Shown here piece after piece: positions 8,308 to 17,148 of a DNA stretch of 64,000 bases. The position numbers and the translations under genes were made by a program. Source of the stretch: Alphaproteobacteria bacterium (GTDB lineage Bacteria > Pseudomonadota > Alphaproteobacteria > TMED109); assembly GCA_022825235.1 (NCBI GenBank), contig JAJDYI010000007.1, positions 62,001-126,000 on the forward strand. The letters are read 5' to 3'. Below the pieces are notes generated by a model, which had not been told where the DNA came from, ran no database searches, and saw only the letters and a program-made list of their open reading frames with translations. The stretch's first letter is position 1; the number at the start of each line of letters is the position of its first letter.

Positions 8308-10233
8308 ATGGAACGCCGAACGAAAGCCCCCTCCAAATCTCCCGACGCGTCCGGTTGCTCGGCCGCCACATCAGGTCGAACCGATCAAAGCGACCTGGAA
8401 ATCGGAGCGGACGTCGTGCGGGACGCTGCCCGCTCACTTCCCGCCCGACCCGGCGTCTATCAGATGGAAACCGCAAAAAGGGAAGTGCTCTACGTGGGAA
8501 AGGCGCGGGTACTTCGAAACCGGGTCGCCTCGTACGCCGCTGTCCAACGCCTTCCGATCCGCCTTCGGCGGATGATCGCCCAAGTACGGCATGTCGAGTT
8601 TACGGTCACCGAACATGAAGCCGAGGCGCTGCTATTGGAAGCCAATCGGATCAAGAAACTTCGGCCTCGATACAACATTCTTTTGCGGGACGACAAGTCC
8701 TATCCCTACATCCGCCTCCGCACCGACCACGCGTGGCCACAGCTCCTTAAGCATCGAGGACGCAAGCAGCGAGACGGACACTATTTCGGACCCTTTGCTT
8801 CGGTTCGAGCCGTGAATGTGACCTTGAACGCCCTTCAGCGCGCGTTCCCGCTGCGTACCTGCTCCGATCGGGAATTTGAGCTTCGCGACCGACCATGCCT
8901 CCAGTATCAGATCCGCCGCTGTTCGGCGCCCTGTGTCGGGAAGGTCAACGATTCCGAGTACACCGGATTCGTTGAGCAGGCGCGGCGTTTTCTGGACGGT
9001 GGAGGAAGGGAAGTCCAGGCAGTACTTCGCTCAGCCATGGATCGCGCCAGCGAGGATCTCGAATTCGAGCGCGCGGCGGTGCTACGCGATCGAATTCAGG
9101 CGTTGAATGCGATTCAGACCGCGCGCGGTGGCGACCTGCAGCACGTGGGTGACGCAGACGTTTTCGCCGTCGCTGAACAGGGTGGCCAGATTGCGGTTCA
9201 GGTCTTCTTCTTCCGTGGCGGAAGCAATTTCGGCAACCGCACGCACTTCCCGATGCACGGCAAGGACGTACCGCCAGCCACAGTGCTCGGTGCGTTCATT
9301 TCACAGTTTTACGATACGCAGGCCCCGCCGCCGTCGTTGCTGCTGAACGAGCGGGTTCCCGACATGGCGCTGCTGGCCGAAGCGCTCTCCATAAAGGTTG
9401 GCCGGCGTGTAGCGATCCTTATTCCCCAGCGCGGGGAAAAACGACAGGCGGTGCGTGCCGGAGAGGACAACGCAAAGGCGGCATTGGCTCGCCGAATTTC
9501 TGAGCGCGCGAATCAGCTGGAAATGCTCGATGGTTTGGCGAAAGTCTTCGGACTCACGCAGGCGCCGCGGCGAATCGAAATCTATGACAACAGTCACCTG
9601 CAGGGGACTCTTCCGGTCGGGGCGCTCGTTGTCGCCGGGCCGGATGGCTTCATGAAGTCGTCGTATCGTCGGTTCAATGTCCGAACCGCAAATCCGGGCG
9701 ATGACTATGCGATGATGCGGGAAGTGCTGACAAGGCGCTTCAAGAGACTTCAGCGCGAGGATCCAGACCGAAGCAAAGGCCACTGGCCCGATCTCCTATT
9801 GATCGATGGCGGGGCAGGGCACCGCGGAACCGCGCTCGCCACGCTGGAGGAACTCGGTATTCTGGGGCCTGCGGTCGTCGGCGTCGCCAAGGGAGCTGAC
9901 CGGAACGCTGGCAGGGAACTCTTTCATGCCGGTTTCGATCGTCCTGTTTCCCTGACTGTTGACGATCCCGTCTTGTATTTCCTCCAGCGGCTACGGGACG
10001 AAGCGCATCGGTTTGCAATTGAAGGGCATCGGGCCCGCCGGCTTCGCACCGGCATTCAATCGGAGCTCGATCAATTGCCGGGTATCGGACCTCGTCGCAA
10101 ACGGGCACTCATCCTGCATTTCGGGTCGCTTCAGGCGATTCGAGATGCGACCTTCTCGGAGCTGCTGCAGGTTGACGGGATCAGTGCCGCGGTGGCCCGC
10201 ACGCTGCACAATCATTTCTCCAGTGATGCCTGA
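8308..10233 (+). CDS. uvrC: excinuclease ABC subunit UvrC
   Basis: UvrC makes the 3' and 5' incisions around lesions marked by UvrB. The N-terminal GIY-YIG-type nuclease begins at PGVYQM and continues through VLYVGKARVLRNRVASY. The Cys-containing block CLQYQIRRCSAPCVG follows, then a UVR motif (SEDLEFERAAVLRDRIQAL) that pairs with UvrB. The RNase H-like C-terminal nuclease shows EIYDNSHLQG and LLIDGGAGH with its catalytic Asp residues. Two helix-hairpin-helix repeats (LPGIGPRRKRALILHFGS and LLQVDGISAAVARTLHNHF) end the protein. I chose ATG at 8308 because ATG at 8278 adds only an unlike basic stretch. The stop overlaps the pgsA start by 8 nt. Confidence 0.96.
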   Translation: MERRTKAPSKSPDASGCSAATSGRTDQSDLEIGADVVRDAARSLPARPGVYQMETAKREVLYVGKARVLRNRVASYAAVQRLPIRLRRMIAQVRHVEFTVTEHEAEALLLEANRIKKLRPRYNILLRDDKSYPYIRLRTDHAWPQLLKHRGRKQRDGHYFGPFASVRAVNVTLNALQRAFPLRTCSDREFELRDRPCLQYQIRRCSAPCVGKVNDSEYTGFVEQARRFLDGGGREVQAVLRSAMDRASEDLEFERAAVLRDRIQALNAIQTARGGDLQHVGDADVFAVAEQGGQIAVQVFFFRGGSNFGNRTHFPMHGKDVPPATVLGAFISQFYDTQAPPPSLLLNERVPDMALLAEALSIKVGRRVAILIPQRGEKRQAVRAGEDNAKAALARRISERANQLEMLDGLAKVFGLTQAPRRIEIYDNSHLQGTLPVGALVVAGPDGFMKSSYRRFNVRTANPGDDYAMMREVLTRRFKRLQREDPDRSKGHWPDLLLIDGGAGHRGTALATLEELGILGPAVVGVAKGADRNAGRELFHAGFDRPVSLTVDDPVLYFLQRLRDEAHRFAIEGHRARRLRTGIQSELDQLPGIGPRRKRALILHFGSLQAIRDATFSELLQVDGISAAVARTLHNHFSSDA

Positions 10234-10789
10234 ATCCAACAGATTCAATCCGGCCTTGTTCGTGACTTGCGGACGGATTGCGCTGGTGGTCCCGTTTGTG
10301 GCCTGCTTCTACCTGCCCGACTCATGGCGCATCTGGGGAGCCGGCAGTTTGTTCGTCGCGGCAGGCCTCAGCGATGCCCTCGATGGCTGGCTGGCCCGTC
10401 GGTTGAATATCGTGACCGAACTCGGAAGCATCCTTGACCCGGTCGCAGACAAGGTGATGCATGCGGCGGCACTGATCATGCTGACTGCTGACGGACGGGT
10501 TCCGGCAGTGGCCGCGGTGATCTTGCTCGTCCGTGATTTCCTCGTAGGTGGTTTGCGGCAAACGGAGCAGGGGAGAGGGGCCCTTGCGGTCTCTGCCGTC
10601 GCCAAGGCCAAGACTGCGCTGCAATTCCTGGCCTTGAGCGTACTTTTGTTTGCCCCAGGTGTACCCGGGACGGAATGGCCGGTCGCGGTGGGGTTGACCC
10701 TTCTGTGGGTCAGCGTCACGCTCAGTCTTTGGAGCGGTAGTCTCTACACCCTGCGAGCGGTTGCCGCGCTGACGTCGAAGCAGGACTAG
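10226..10789 (+). CDS. pgsA: CDP-diacylglycerol--glycerol-3-phosphate 3-phosphatidyltransferase
   Basis: An integral inner-membrane enzyme that makes phosphatidylglycerol phosphate, the committed step to phosphatidylglycerol and cardiolipin. The CDP-alcohol phosphotransferase signature D-x2-D-G-x2-A-R-x8-G-x3-D-x3-D is complete in SDALDGWLARRLNI through ELGSILDPVADK (residues about 48-76). Several hydrophobic spans flank it. At 187 residues it has normal length. The ATG at 10226 overlaps the uvrC stop. The order uvrC-pgsA followed closely by moaD-moaE is a common alphaproteobacterial arrangement; here a pirin gene is inserted between. Confidence 0.93.
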   Translation: MPESNRFNPALFVTCGRIALVVPFVACFYLPDSWRIWGAGSLFVAAGLSDALDGWLARRLNIVTELGSILDPVADKVMHAAALIMLTADGRVPAVAAVILLVRDFLVGGLRQTEQGRGALAVSAVAKAKTALQFLALSVLLFAPGVPGTEWPVAVGLTLLWVSVTLSLWSGSLYTLRAVAALTSKQD

Positions 10790-10948
10790 GTCCCGTTGCG
10801 TCACCGTCACCGCACCGCTGGCGACCCCGCTGTCCTTCCGCAGAATGCCCCGGATTTGGCCGGATGGGTTTCCTGAATCTGGGCAGGGCACAGGACGAAT
10901 ACGATCCCTAGCAGCGACGGTGTCAAGCCTTTCATTTGATGAGGAACC

Positions 10949-11821
10949 ATGTTTGAAGCTCCCAAGACCAACTACCGGGTACCACGTACCGTTTCTTCCG
11001 GCCAGGACGAAACCGAAGGTGACGGGGTTCAGGTTCGACGCCTGATCGGTGTTCCGGCGCTCGACATGGTCGATCCTTTCCTGCTGCTTGATGTGTTTTC
11101 CGTGACCGGCAACCAAGACCGACAAACCGGCTTCCCGTCCCATCCACATCGTGGGTTTGAAACCGCGACGTATCTCCTCGCTGGCCAGGTCCGCCACGAA
11201 GACAGCGCAGGGCACTCAGGCCTGCTGAAGGCTGGGGGAGTGCAATGGATGACCGCGGGACGGGGAATCGTGCACTCGGAAATGCCCGAAGATTCCAACG
11301 GCCCGGTGGCAGGATTTCAGCTTTGGGTCAATCTGCCGAAGTCACACAAGATGACTCACGCCAGCTATCAGGAGTTCGATGCAAACGAAATCCCGCTGGA
11401 ACGAAGGGGCGCTCAAGTGACTGTGAAGGTAATTGCCGGCACAACCGGGCGCGGTACGACCGGCCCCGTGCGGCAGCCACTGACCGAACCGAGGTATTTC
11501 GACTTTCAGCTCGGAGCCGGAGCCGCCGTGGTTGAGCCGATACCGGACCATCACAATGCGTTCATCTACATGATTGATGGAGCGATCGAATTTCCTGGCG
11601 ACGACCTCAGCATCCACCCACTCGCAAAAGAAACGGTCGCAGTGCTCTCGAACGGGACGGAATTGCGCGTTTCTGCAGGAACGGACGGAGCGCGTTTCCT
11701 CCTCGTTTCCGGCCGGCCGCTTCGTGAAGCGGTTGCACGTAGCGGAGGGTTTGTTATGAACACGCTGACGGAAGTCCAAGCTGCGCAGGAAGACTTCCGC
11801 CTCGGTCGACTTACAGGCTAG
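10949..11821 (+). CDS. pirin family protein
   Basis: A bicupin of 290 residues. The N-terminal cupin has the metal-binding cluster in HPHRGFETATYLL and the later MTAGRGIVHSEMP, giving the His3-Glu iron site of pirins. The C-terminal cupin block includes DHHNAFIYMIDG and a SGRPLREAVARSGGFVMNT ending typical of the YhhW/pirin group. Some members are quercetinases and others redox-sensing regulators; the sequence does not tell which. It has its own short upstream gap (10790-10948) and is 10 nt ahead of moaD, so it may share a transcript with the molybdopterin synthase genes. Confidence 0.88.
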   Translation: MFEAPKTNYRVPRTVSSGQDETEGDGVQVRRLIGVPALDMVDPFLLLDVFSVTGNQDRQTGFPSHPHRGFETATYLLAGQVRHEDSAGHSGLLKAGGVQWMTAGRGIVHSEMPEDSNGPVAGFQLWVNLPKSHKMTHASYQEFDANEIPLERRGAQVTVKVIAGTTGRGTTGPVRQPLTEPRYFDFQLGAGAAVVEPIPDHHNAFIYMIDGAIEFPGDDLSIHPLAKETVAVLSNGTELRVSAGTDGARFLLVSGRPLREAVARSGGFVMNTLTEVQAAQEDFRLGRLTG

Positions 11822-11831
11822 AGCACGTCCG

Positions 11832-12083
11832 GTGGAAGTACTCTATTTCGCGTGGGTGCGGGACCGCGTCGGTACGGCGCGCGAACAAATCGATCTGCCC
11901 GACTCGGTGAGCACCGTCGGCGAACTTGCGCATTGGCTTGCCTCACGGAGCAGCGGACACGCTGCAGCGTTCCGTAATTGCGAACTCCTTCGGGCAGCGG
12001 TGAATCAAGAGCACGTCCCGTTCGGACATCCGGTAGCGGCTGGCGACGAGGTGGCCTTTTTCCCCCCTATGACCGGAGGCTGA
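11832..12083 (+). CDS. moaD: molybdopterin synthase sulfur-carrier subunit MoaD
   Basis: A ubiquitin-like protein of 83 residues ending in the diagnostic Gly-Gly tail (FFPPMTGG), which is adenylated by MoeB and thiocarboxylated to deliver sulfur to molybdopterin. The N-terminus (VEVLYFAWVRDRVGTAREQIDLP) and GDEVAFFPPMTGG are typical. The start is GTG. It is followed by moaE after 4 nt, so the two synthase subunits are made together. Confidence 0.92.
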   Translation: MEVLYFAWVRDRVGTAREQIDLPDSVSTVGELAHWLASRSSGHAAAFRNCELLRAAVNQEHVPFGHPVAAGDEVAFFPPMTGG

Positions 12084-12087
12084 GCTT

Positions 12088-12552
12088 GTGATTCGGGTGC
12101 AAGGCGTTGACTTTGAACCAGGTGCCGAGATCGACAAGCTCTTGCACGGGCGCACTGCCGTTGGTGGGGTGGCAAGCTTTATCGGAGTAGTCCGGGAGGA
12201 CCCTCGCGGGCCAGCGCTTCGGGCGATGACCCTTGAGCACTATCCGGGGATGACCGAGCGCATGCTGGCTGCGATCGAGCAGGAAGCAAATCGGCGATGG
12301 AACCTCTCCGCGAGCCTCATCATCCATCGTTACGGGCGCATGGTTCCGGGAGACCGCATTGTCCTGGTGGTAACGGCCGCTCCTCACCGCCAAGCGGCGC
12401 TCGAAAGCTGTCAGTTCCTTATCGACTGGTTGAAGACCAAAGCCCCGTTCTGGAAGTGCGAAGAGACCGAAGAAGGGGAGCAATGGGTCGAGGCTCAAGT
12501 ACGTGATGATGTCGCAGCGGCGAAATGGCAAACCGAGCCCGCTGCGAACTGA
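12088..12552 (+). CDS. moaE: molybdopterin synthase catalytic subunit MoaE
   Basis: The catalytic subunit that converts cyclic pyranopterin monophosphate to molybdopterin using MoaD thiocarboxylate. The family blocks are AVGGVASFIGVVRED, MTLEHYPGMTE, IHRYGRMVPGDRIVLV and the KTKAPFWKCEE active-site region with its conserved Lys residues. Length 154 aa is normal. GTG start. Together with mobA, fdhD and the tungstate-type transporter in this window it points to active molybdo- or tungsto-enzymes. Confidence 0.93.
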   Translation: MIRVQGVDFEPGAEIDKLLHGRTAVGGVASFIGVVREDPRGPALRAMTLEHYPGMTERMLAAIEQEANRRWNLSASLIIHRYGRMVPGDRIVLVVTAAPHRQAALESCQFLIDWLKTKAPFWKCEETEEGEQWVEAQVRDDVAAAKWQTEPAAN

Positions 12553-12628
12553 CCCCTTCCTGCCGCCATTGAGAACCGGTCACCAAGGGGCAGATGGATC
12601 GCTCAGCTAGGAATGTGCATGAGGCATG

Positions 12629-12698
12629 CGGGCGTTCGCCCGTGTGCTCCGCAAGATCGAAGCAAACAGCAGATCAGGTCGTCTCTGACTCGGGTCAG
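12629..12698. terminator. possible bidirectional terminator hairpins between moaE and ilvE
   Basis: Two small perfect inverted repeats lie in the gap between the convergent moaE and ilvE genes: CGGGC-GTTC-GCCCG at 12629-12642 and CTGAC-TCGG-GTCAG at 12685-12698, the second overlapping the ilvE stop. Neither is followed by a T run on either strand, so rho-independent termination is only a weak call. Confidence 0.25.
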
Positions 12699-13564
12699 CT
12701 GCAGGTCAGCTTGGCATATTCCTCGATCATGAGGCGGCAGACCTTGCCGGGCGTAAAGGCATGTTGGCCGATAACCGACACCGGTGTGACTTCTGCTGCC
12801 GTACCCGTCACGAAGACCTCCTCAGCGAGACCGATGTCTTCCGGCATGATCACTTCCTCGACCACTTCGATTCCTTTTGCTTTGGCGATGCCGATGGCCG
12901 TACGCCGGGTAATACCGTCCAAAAAGCAGTCCGGTATGGGCGTGTGAATGACACCGTCCCGCACGAAGAAGATGTTGGCACCCGTGGTTTCCGCCACCCG
13001 TCCGCGGTGATCGAGCATGAGTGCGTCGTCGTAGCCTTTGCCTTCGGCGGCGTGCTTGGCAAGCGTGCATGTCATGTAGAGGCCGGCAGCCTTCGTGTTG
13101 ACCGGTGCGGTTTCGGGCGACGGGCGCCGCCAGTCGGCAAGTGCCAGCCTGATCCCCTTCAGTCGGGCCTCTGGCGAAAAATAGGAGGGCCACTCCCAAG
13201 CCGCGACCGCGATATGAATGGTGTTCCGCTGGGCAGAAATGCCCATCATTTCGCTGCCGCGCCAGACTACCGGTCGGACGTAGCCATCCACGATCCCATT
13301 GGCTTCGAGCACGGCACGGCGAGCCTTGCTGAGTTCCTCTCCGGAACAGGGGAACTCCATTCCCAGCGTGGTGGCTGAATGAATCAAGCGGTCCGTATGC
13401 TCTTGTTCCTTGAAGATCTTTCCACCGTACGCCCGCTCGCCCTCGAATACAGAGCTGGCGTAATGCAGTGCATGACTCAGTACGTGTAGCTGCGCCTCCT
13501 GCCAAGGCAGTAGTTCGCCGTCAAGCCAGAGCTGCCCCGGCAGTCGGCCGTAATCTTCAATCAT
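12695..13564 (-). CDS. ilvE: branched-chain amino acid aminotransferase
   Basis: A fold-type IV PLP aminotransferase that interconverts Leu, Ile and Val with their 2-oxo acids. Features are the LSHALHYASSVFEGERAY segment near the N-terminus, the Schiff-base Lys in PVNTKAAGLYM, and the cofactor-binding block GRVAETTGANIFFV followed by LDGITRRTAIGIAK. The length with this start is 289 residues; the ATG matches the usual MxEDYGRLPGxLWLDGELLPW type of beginning. An upstream in-frame extension exists but runs through the divergent promoter region and is not supported. It is divergent from the MarR-type gene with 78 nt between them. Confidence 0.93.
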   Translation of the reverse strand: MIEDYGRLPGQLWLDGELLPWQEAQLHVLSHALHYASSVFEGERAYGGKIFKEQEHTDRLIHSATTLGMEFPCSGEELSKARRAVLEANGIVDGYVRPVVWRGSEMMGISAQRNTIHIAVAAWEWPSYFSPEARLKGIRLALADWRRPSPETAPVNTKAAGLYMTCTLAKHAAEGKGYDDALMLDHRGRVAETTGANIFFVRDGVIHTPIPDCFLDGITRRTAIGIAKAKGIEVVEEVIMPEDIGLAEEVFVTGTAAEVTPVSVIGQHAFTPGKVCRLMIEEYAKLTCS

Positions 13565-13642
13565 GGGAGGTGTCCCACAGGAATCACTGGTAGCGTTCCG
13601 GAAAGGAGCGCATCGTAGTACCTTACCTCTAGAAACGTCAAC
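13565..13642. promoter_or_regulatory. divergent promoter region between ilvE and the MarR gene
   Basis: This 78-nt gap must hold promoters for both directions. It contains the short palindrome TTCCGGAA near 13596, inside a partly symmetric segment, and an A/T-rich stretch near 13615-13635. A MarR protein often binds such a shared gap to control itself and its divergent neighbour, but no clear MarR-type inverted repeat stands out. Confidence 0.35.
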
Positions 13643-14107
13643 ATGGCTGACGCATTTATGTCGGATTTTGCAGCACGTGCTATAGCGGAACGTCTTTTCT
13701 TCGGTTATCGCGCTTTTACGGGCGACGCCGACCGTGTCTTGGCGAGTCGCGGACTCGGCCGCGCGCATCACAGGGCGCTGTATTTCATCGAACGGGCCGG
13801 GAGCATTCCCGTGCACGAACTGCTGGCCACGCTGGGCATTACGAAGCAGGCCTTGACCCGCGTGCTTCGCGAATTGATGGACGCGCAACTGGTCGAACGC
13901 CGGCAGGACCCGACGGACGGACGTCGCGGTATTCTGACCCTGACCGAAACAGGCCGGGCGCTCGAACTATCCTTGCTTCACGCCCAGCGGGCTCGGATTG
14001 AGTTTGCCCTCGCCCAGGCTGGACCGAACGGTCGGGAGTCCATTCACACTTTTCTCGAAGCCCTGATGGAACCGGATGACCGCGCCCGTATTGGACTCGC
14101 GCTGTGA
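13643..14107 (+). CDS. MarR family transcriptional regulator
   Basis: A 154-residue winged-helix regulator. Segments LGRAHHRALYFIERAGSIPVHELLATLGITKQALTRVLRELM (helix-turn-helix) and VERRQDPTDGRRGILTLTETGRALE (wing with the DxRxx motif) are typical of MarR proteins. The terminal helices would form the dimer interface. The stop overlaps the GTG start of the response regulator (GTGA), so a MarR repressor, response regulator and histidine kinase are translated as one unit. The ligand is unknown. Confidence 0.88.
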   Translation: MADAFMSDFAARAIAERLFFGYRAFTGDADRVLASRGLGRAHHRALYFIERAGSIPVHELLATLGITKQALTRVLRELMDAQLVERRQDPTDGRRGILTLTETGRALELSLLHAQRARIEFALAQAGPNGRESIHTFLEALMEPDDRARIGLAL

Positions 14108-14805
14108 AAGGAGCGCTGGGTGCAACGCCGCAACCGCTTGAATCCAGGCTGCTCGTCGTTGACGACGATGCGCGGCTGAGGAATCTCCTGCAACGATATC
14201 TGTCCGGGCAGGGGTACCTCGTGGATGTCGCTCAGGACGCAAGCGCGGCAAGAGAACGCCTAGCAGGAATTGCTTATGACCTGATCGTGCTCGATGTCAG
14301 CATGCCGGGAGAAGACGGTCTGGCGCTCGCACGCTCGTTGCGGACATTGGGCAACGTGCCGATCCTTTTCTTGACCGCGCGGAAGGAGACACGGCATCGC
14401 ATCGAAGGATTGGAAGCAGGGGCAGACGACTACATGGGGAAGCCATTCGATCCGCATGAACTCTCGTTGCGAGTGGCGGGTCTGCTGCGTCGCGTGAGCC
14501 CGCTTCCACCTCCTGGCTGGGTGCATTTCGGTGAGTATCGTTTTGATCTTGAGCGACGTCGCCTCTGGAATCGCTCGGGGTCGGTCCAGCTCACCGCCCG
14601 CGAAGGCGAGGTGCTGGTTCGATTGGCCAGGGCGGCCGGTAAGCCAGTGGCACGCGACGTGCTGGGGCGGGGGAGTTCGCTCGGAGAGCGGAGCGTCGAC
14701 GTCTGTATCAATCGACTTCGACGGAAGCTCGGTGAAAGCGCCCGTTCCGCCCGGCACATCGTCTCGATTCGCGGTACGGGATACGCGCTTCGCGCGAGCC
14801 CTTGA
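14104..14805 (+). CDS. OmpR/PhoB-type response regulator
   Basis: A receiver domain (about residues 14-128) followed by a winged-helix DNA-binding domain (about 140-230). The phospho-acceptor is Asp64 in LIVLDVSMPGEDG, the acidic pocket is VVDDDAR at 18-24, and the switch Lys is in MGKPFDPHEL. The C-terminal block RSVDVCINRLRRKLGE and IVSIRGTGYAL is the OmpR recognition helix and wing. It resembles the OmpR group paired with EnvZ-like kinases. Start GTG and stop ATGA overlap both neighbours, so it is coupled with the kinase gene. Confidence 0.93.
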   Translation: MKGALGATPQPLESRLLVVDDDARLRNLLQRYLSGQGYLVDVAQDASAARERLAGIAYDLIVLDVSMPGEDGLALARSLRTLGNVPILFLTARKETRHRIEGLEAGADDYMGKPFDPHELSLRVAGLLRRVSPLPPPGWVHFGEYRFDLERRRLWNRSGSVQLTAREGEVLVRLARAAGKPVARDVLGRGSSLGERSVDVCINRLRRKLGESARSARHIVSIRGTGYALRASP

Positions 14806-16133
14806 TGAAACTCTTTCCCTTTGAACGTTCCAGTTTAGAAGTCCGGCGAGTCCTGCCTCGAGGGTTTTTCGGCCGAGCCCTCGTTATCGTCGCCGTACCC
14901 CTCGTTCTCCTGCAATTGATTCTTGCCGCGATCTTCTACGAAGAGCACTGGGAGGAAGTCGGGCGCCAGCTTGCATTCCAGTTCGCCAACCAGATCAGCT
15001 CGATTGGCAAACAAATCATTGTCGCCCCTCAAGAGGCTGACGCGATCATCAGTCAAAGTGAGGCCGCATTCAACGTGCAATTGCGCTACGAGCCCGGAGC
15101 AGCTCTGGATGGGGCGTTTGCGCACCCTGCGAGCAGTTATCTGGACTATGCCCTGGAACGCATGCTCGGTCGACGGTTGGACTATCCGTACCGGTACGAC
15201 ACCCGTTCACGTGACGAAGCGGTGGAAGTGCAGGTAGGGCTGCCTACCGGCGTCCTGTACGTCATTGCGCCGATTGAACACGTATCGAGTTCCACAACCA
15301 ACATCTTCATTTCTTTGATGATCATGAGTTCGGTTCTTGCGTTCGTCCTGGCCGTGTACTTCCTGCGACAGCAGGTTCTTCCGCTTCGCGCCGTCGCCAG
15401 GGCAGCCGAACGCTTCGGTCGCGGTGACACTCACGCTCCGCTCGTCGTCCGAGGTGCTACGGAAGTCCGGAGGGTAGCGCAGGAATTCCTGACGATGCGA
15501 GACCGGATTCGGGGGCAAATCGAGCAGCGGACCGAGTTTCTGGCCGGGGTGAGCCACGACTTGCGCACTCTTGTAACTCGTCTTCGCCTGCAGCTTGAAT
15601 TGCTCGGGGACAATGAAGATCGGAACAGCATGAAGGCCGATCTTGATGAAATGGAACACATGATCGAGTCGTACCTCGCATTCGCACAGGGAGAAGGGGA
15701 GGAAGCCCCCGACAATGTCGATTTGGCCGAGCTCCTCGGCGACCTGGTTGAGCGGTTTGACGACGGTTCTGGCCGGATCGACTTCAGATCAAGCGAGCCC
15801 GTGCATGCCCGTGTGCGCGCGGGGGCCGTACGACGTGCCGTCTCGAATCTCCTCGAGAATTCACTACGGCAAGGGCATCAACTGGAAGTCAGCCTGACGC
15901 AAGACAAGGATGGGGCCCACATCGTGATCGATGATGATGGTCCTGGCATTCTCCCAGAACGACGCGAGGAAGCGTTCAAGCCGTTCCGGCAACTCGGCGA
16001 TGGCACGAGGTCGGGAGGAACCGGACTCGGACTGACCATTGCACGCGATATTGCTCGCAGCCACGGCGGTGAGATCGAGTTAGGGGATTCGCCCGCAGGC
16101 GGCCTGCGAGCTCTGTTCCGCATTCCGCTGTGA
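14802..16133 (+). CDS. EnvZ-like sensor histidine kinase
   Basis: A 443-residue inner-membrane kinase that would phosphorylate the upstream response regulator. Two spans (about 24-46 and 166-188) enclose a periplasmic domain of about 120 residues. A HAMP linker follows (about 190-242). The dimerisation/phosphoacceptor helix contains His252 in VSHDLRTLVTRLRLQLEL; the usual Pro of the RTPLTR motif is absent (RTLVTR). The ATPase domain shows the N box NLLENS, G1 DDDGPGI and G2 GGTGLGLTI. The signal may be osmotic or envelope stress by analogy to EnvZ, but the periplasmic domain is not recognisable. Confidence 0.92.
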   Translation: MMKLFPFERSSLEVRRVLPRGFFGRALVIVAVPLVLLQLILAAIFYEEHWEEVGRQLAFQFANQISSIGKQIIVAPQEADAIISQSEAAFNVQLRYEPGAALDGAFAHPASSYLDYALERMLGRRLDYPYRYDTRSRDEAVEVQVGLPTGVLYVIAPIEHVSSSTTNIFISLMIMSSVLAFVLAVYFLRQQVLPLRAVARAAERFGRGDTHAPLVVRGATEVRRVAQEFLTMRDRIRGQIEQRTEFLAGVSHDLRTLVTRLRLQLELLGDNEDRNSMKADLDEMEHMIESYLAFAQGEGEEAPDNVDLAELLGDLVERFDDGSGRIDFRSSEPVHARVRAGAVRRAVSNLLENSLRQGHQLEVSLTQDKDGAHIVIDDDGPGILPERREEAFKPFRQLGDGTRSGGTGLGLTIARDIARSHGGEIELGDSPAGGLRALFRIPL

Positions 16134-16167
16134 GCTTCGCAGCGCTGGTGACTTCGGTCATGAAGCG

Positions 16168-16743
16168 ATGAATACGCCGGCGCATCTGCTCATGGGAGTT
16201 GCCGCCTGCGGGCTACCTGGCGGAAAGGCAAGGAATGCCGCGGCACTTGCTGGAGCCCTGATACCCGATGCCACGATCATCGCGATGGTGGCCTGGCAGG
16301 GGTGGGTTGTCGGGCGAACCGGGGGACAAATCTTTGGTATCGACTATTTCACGGCGTTTTGGCAGGAGATTTTTGCGGTCTCGAACTCGGTCCCCCTGTT
16401 TTTGGCATGTACGGCCCTAGGCCTCTTCACACGCCCTCGCTGGGCCGTCGCCTTTGGCATTGCCGCCATTCTCCATGTCGTCACGGATATCCCGCTGCAC
16501 GCAGGGGATGGACATCCGCCATTTTGGCCGTTCTCCGACTGGATCTACGTGAGTTCGTTTTCGTATTGGGACGTGCGACACGGGGCCCACATCCTGGCGC
16601 CGGCAGAATTCATACTATGCCTGGTACTTGCGGCCTGGCTCTGGGTGAAGTTCCGGGGCCTCCTGGCTCGATCAGCTATAGCGCTTGGTCTCCTCGTCGA
16701 AGCAGCATGCGTTTTCGGAGGGGAGATCATCTACGGCGTCTAG
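16168..16743 (+). CDS. integral membrane protein of the DUF457/YdjM-like metal-dependent hydrolase type
   Basis: About 191 residues with four to five membrane spans. The start MNTPAHLLMGVA and the internal HVVTDIPLHAGDGHPPFWP with SYWDVRHGAHI carry conserved His and Asp residues on the membrane face, as in the YdjM/DUF457 group of membrane-bound metal-dependent hydrolases (related proteins are often misnamed CobQ). It follows the histidine kinase by 34 nt and may be in the same transcript. Substrate unknown. Confidence 0.72.
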   Translation: MNTPAHLLMGVAACGLPGGKARNAAALAGALIPDATIIAMVAWQGWVVGRTGGQIFGIDYFTAFWQEIFAVSNSVPLFLACTALGLFTRPRWAVAFGIAAILHVVTDIPLHAGDGHPPFWPFSDWIYVSSFSYWDVRHGAHILAPAEFILCLVLAAWLWVKFRGLLARSAIALGLLVEAACVFGGEIIYGV

Positions 16744-17148
16744 TTCCGAAGGCCAGCCCGTACACAGCACGTCGCTCTGAGATGAAGGGCGAAGCGACCG
16801 CGGGGCACGGGAGGACCGCCTGGCAGGGCCGTAATATGCGCATAATGATGATTATGGAAATTAAGAGATACTCTCAAGATATACTCCTATCCATTTGTAT
16901 CAATGTCTCTCTTGGAACTCATGTGACCGAACAAACGGCTGCCGTGGATTGACCACCACGCTGGACAGGCGAGCTGGGAGATCAATCTGCCTTGCGGATC
17001 TGATATTGATGTGATATCGGTGGATGCGTCAATGACTTGCGGAGTACCAACTGTTACTACGTTTTCGTTCCCTCATAGCGTATCTCTTGCACGACCGCAA
17101 TGAGGCCTAATCGGCATAAACCCTGATTCCCATAAGGCGGAACAAACC
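16744..17148 (+). promoter_or_regulatory. A/T-rich leader of the porin gene with several palindromes
   Basis: A gene-free stretch of 405 nt. It contains overlapping palindromes at 16835-16844 (TATGCGCATA) and 16841-16856 (CATAAT-GATG-ATTATG), the latter reminiscent of Fur-like boxes, and a third inverted repeat GATAT-N7-ATATC at 17002-17018. The base composition is clearly lower in G+C than the genes around it. A TTGCAC at 17087-17092 could be a -35 element, but no well-spaced -10 was found. The arrangement suggests a regulated outer-membrane protein promoter; iron or another metal is one guess. Confidence 0.45.
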
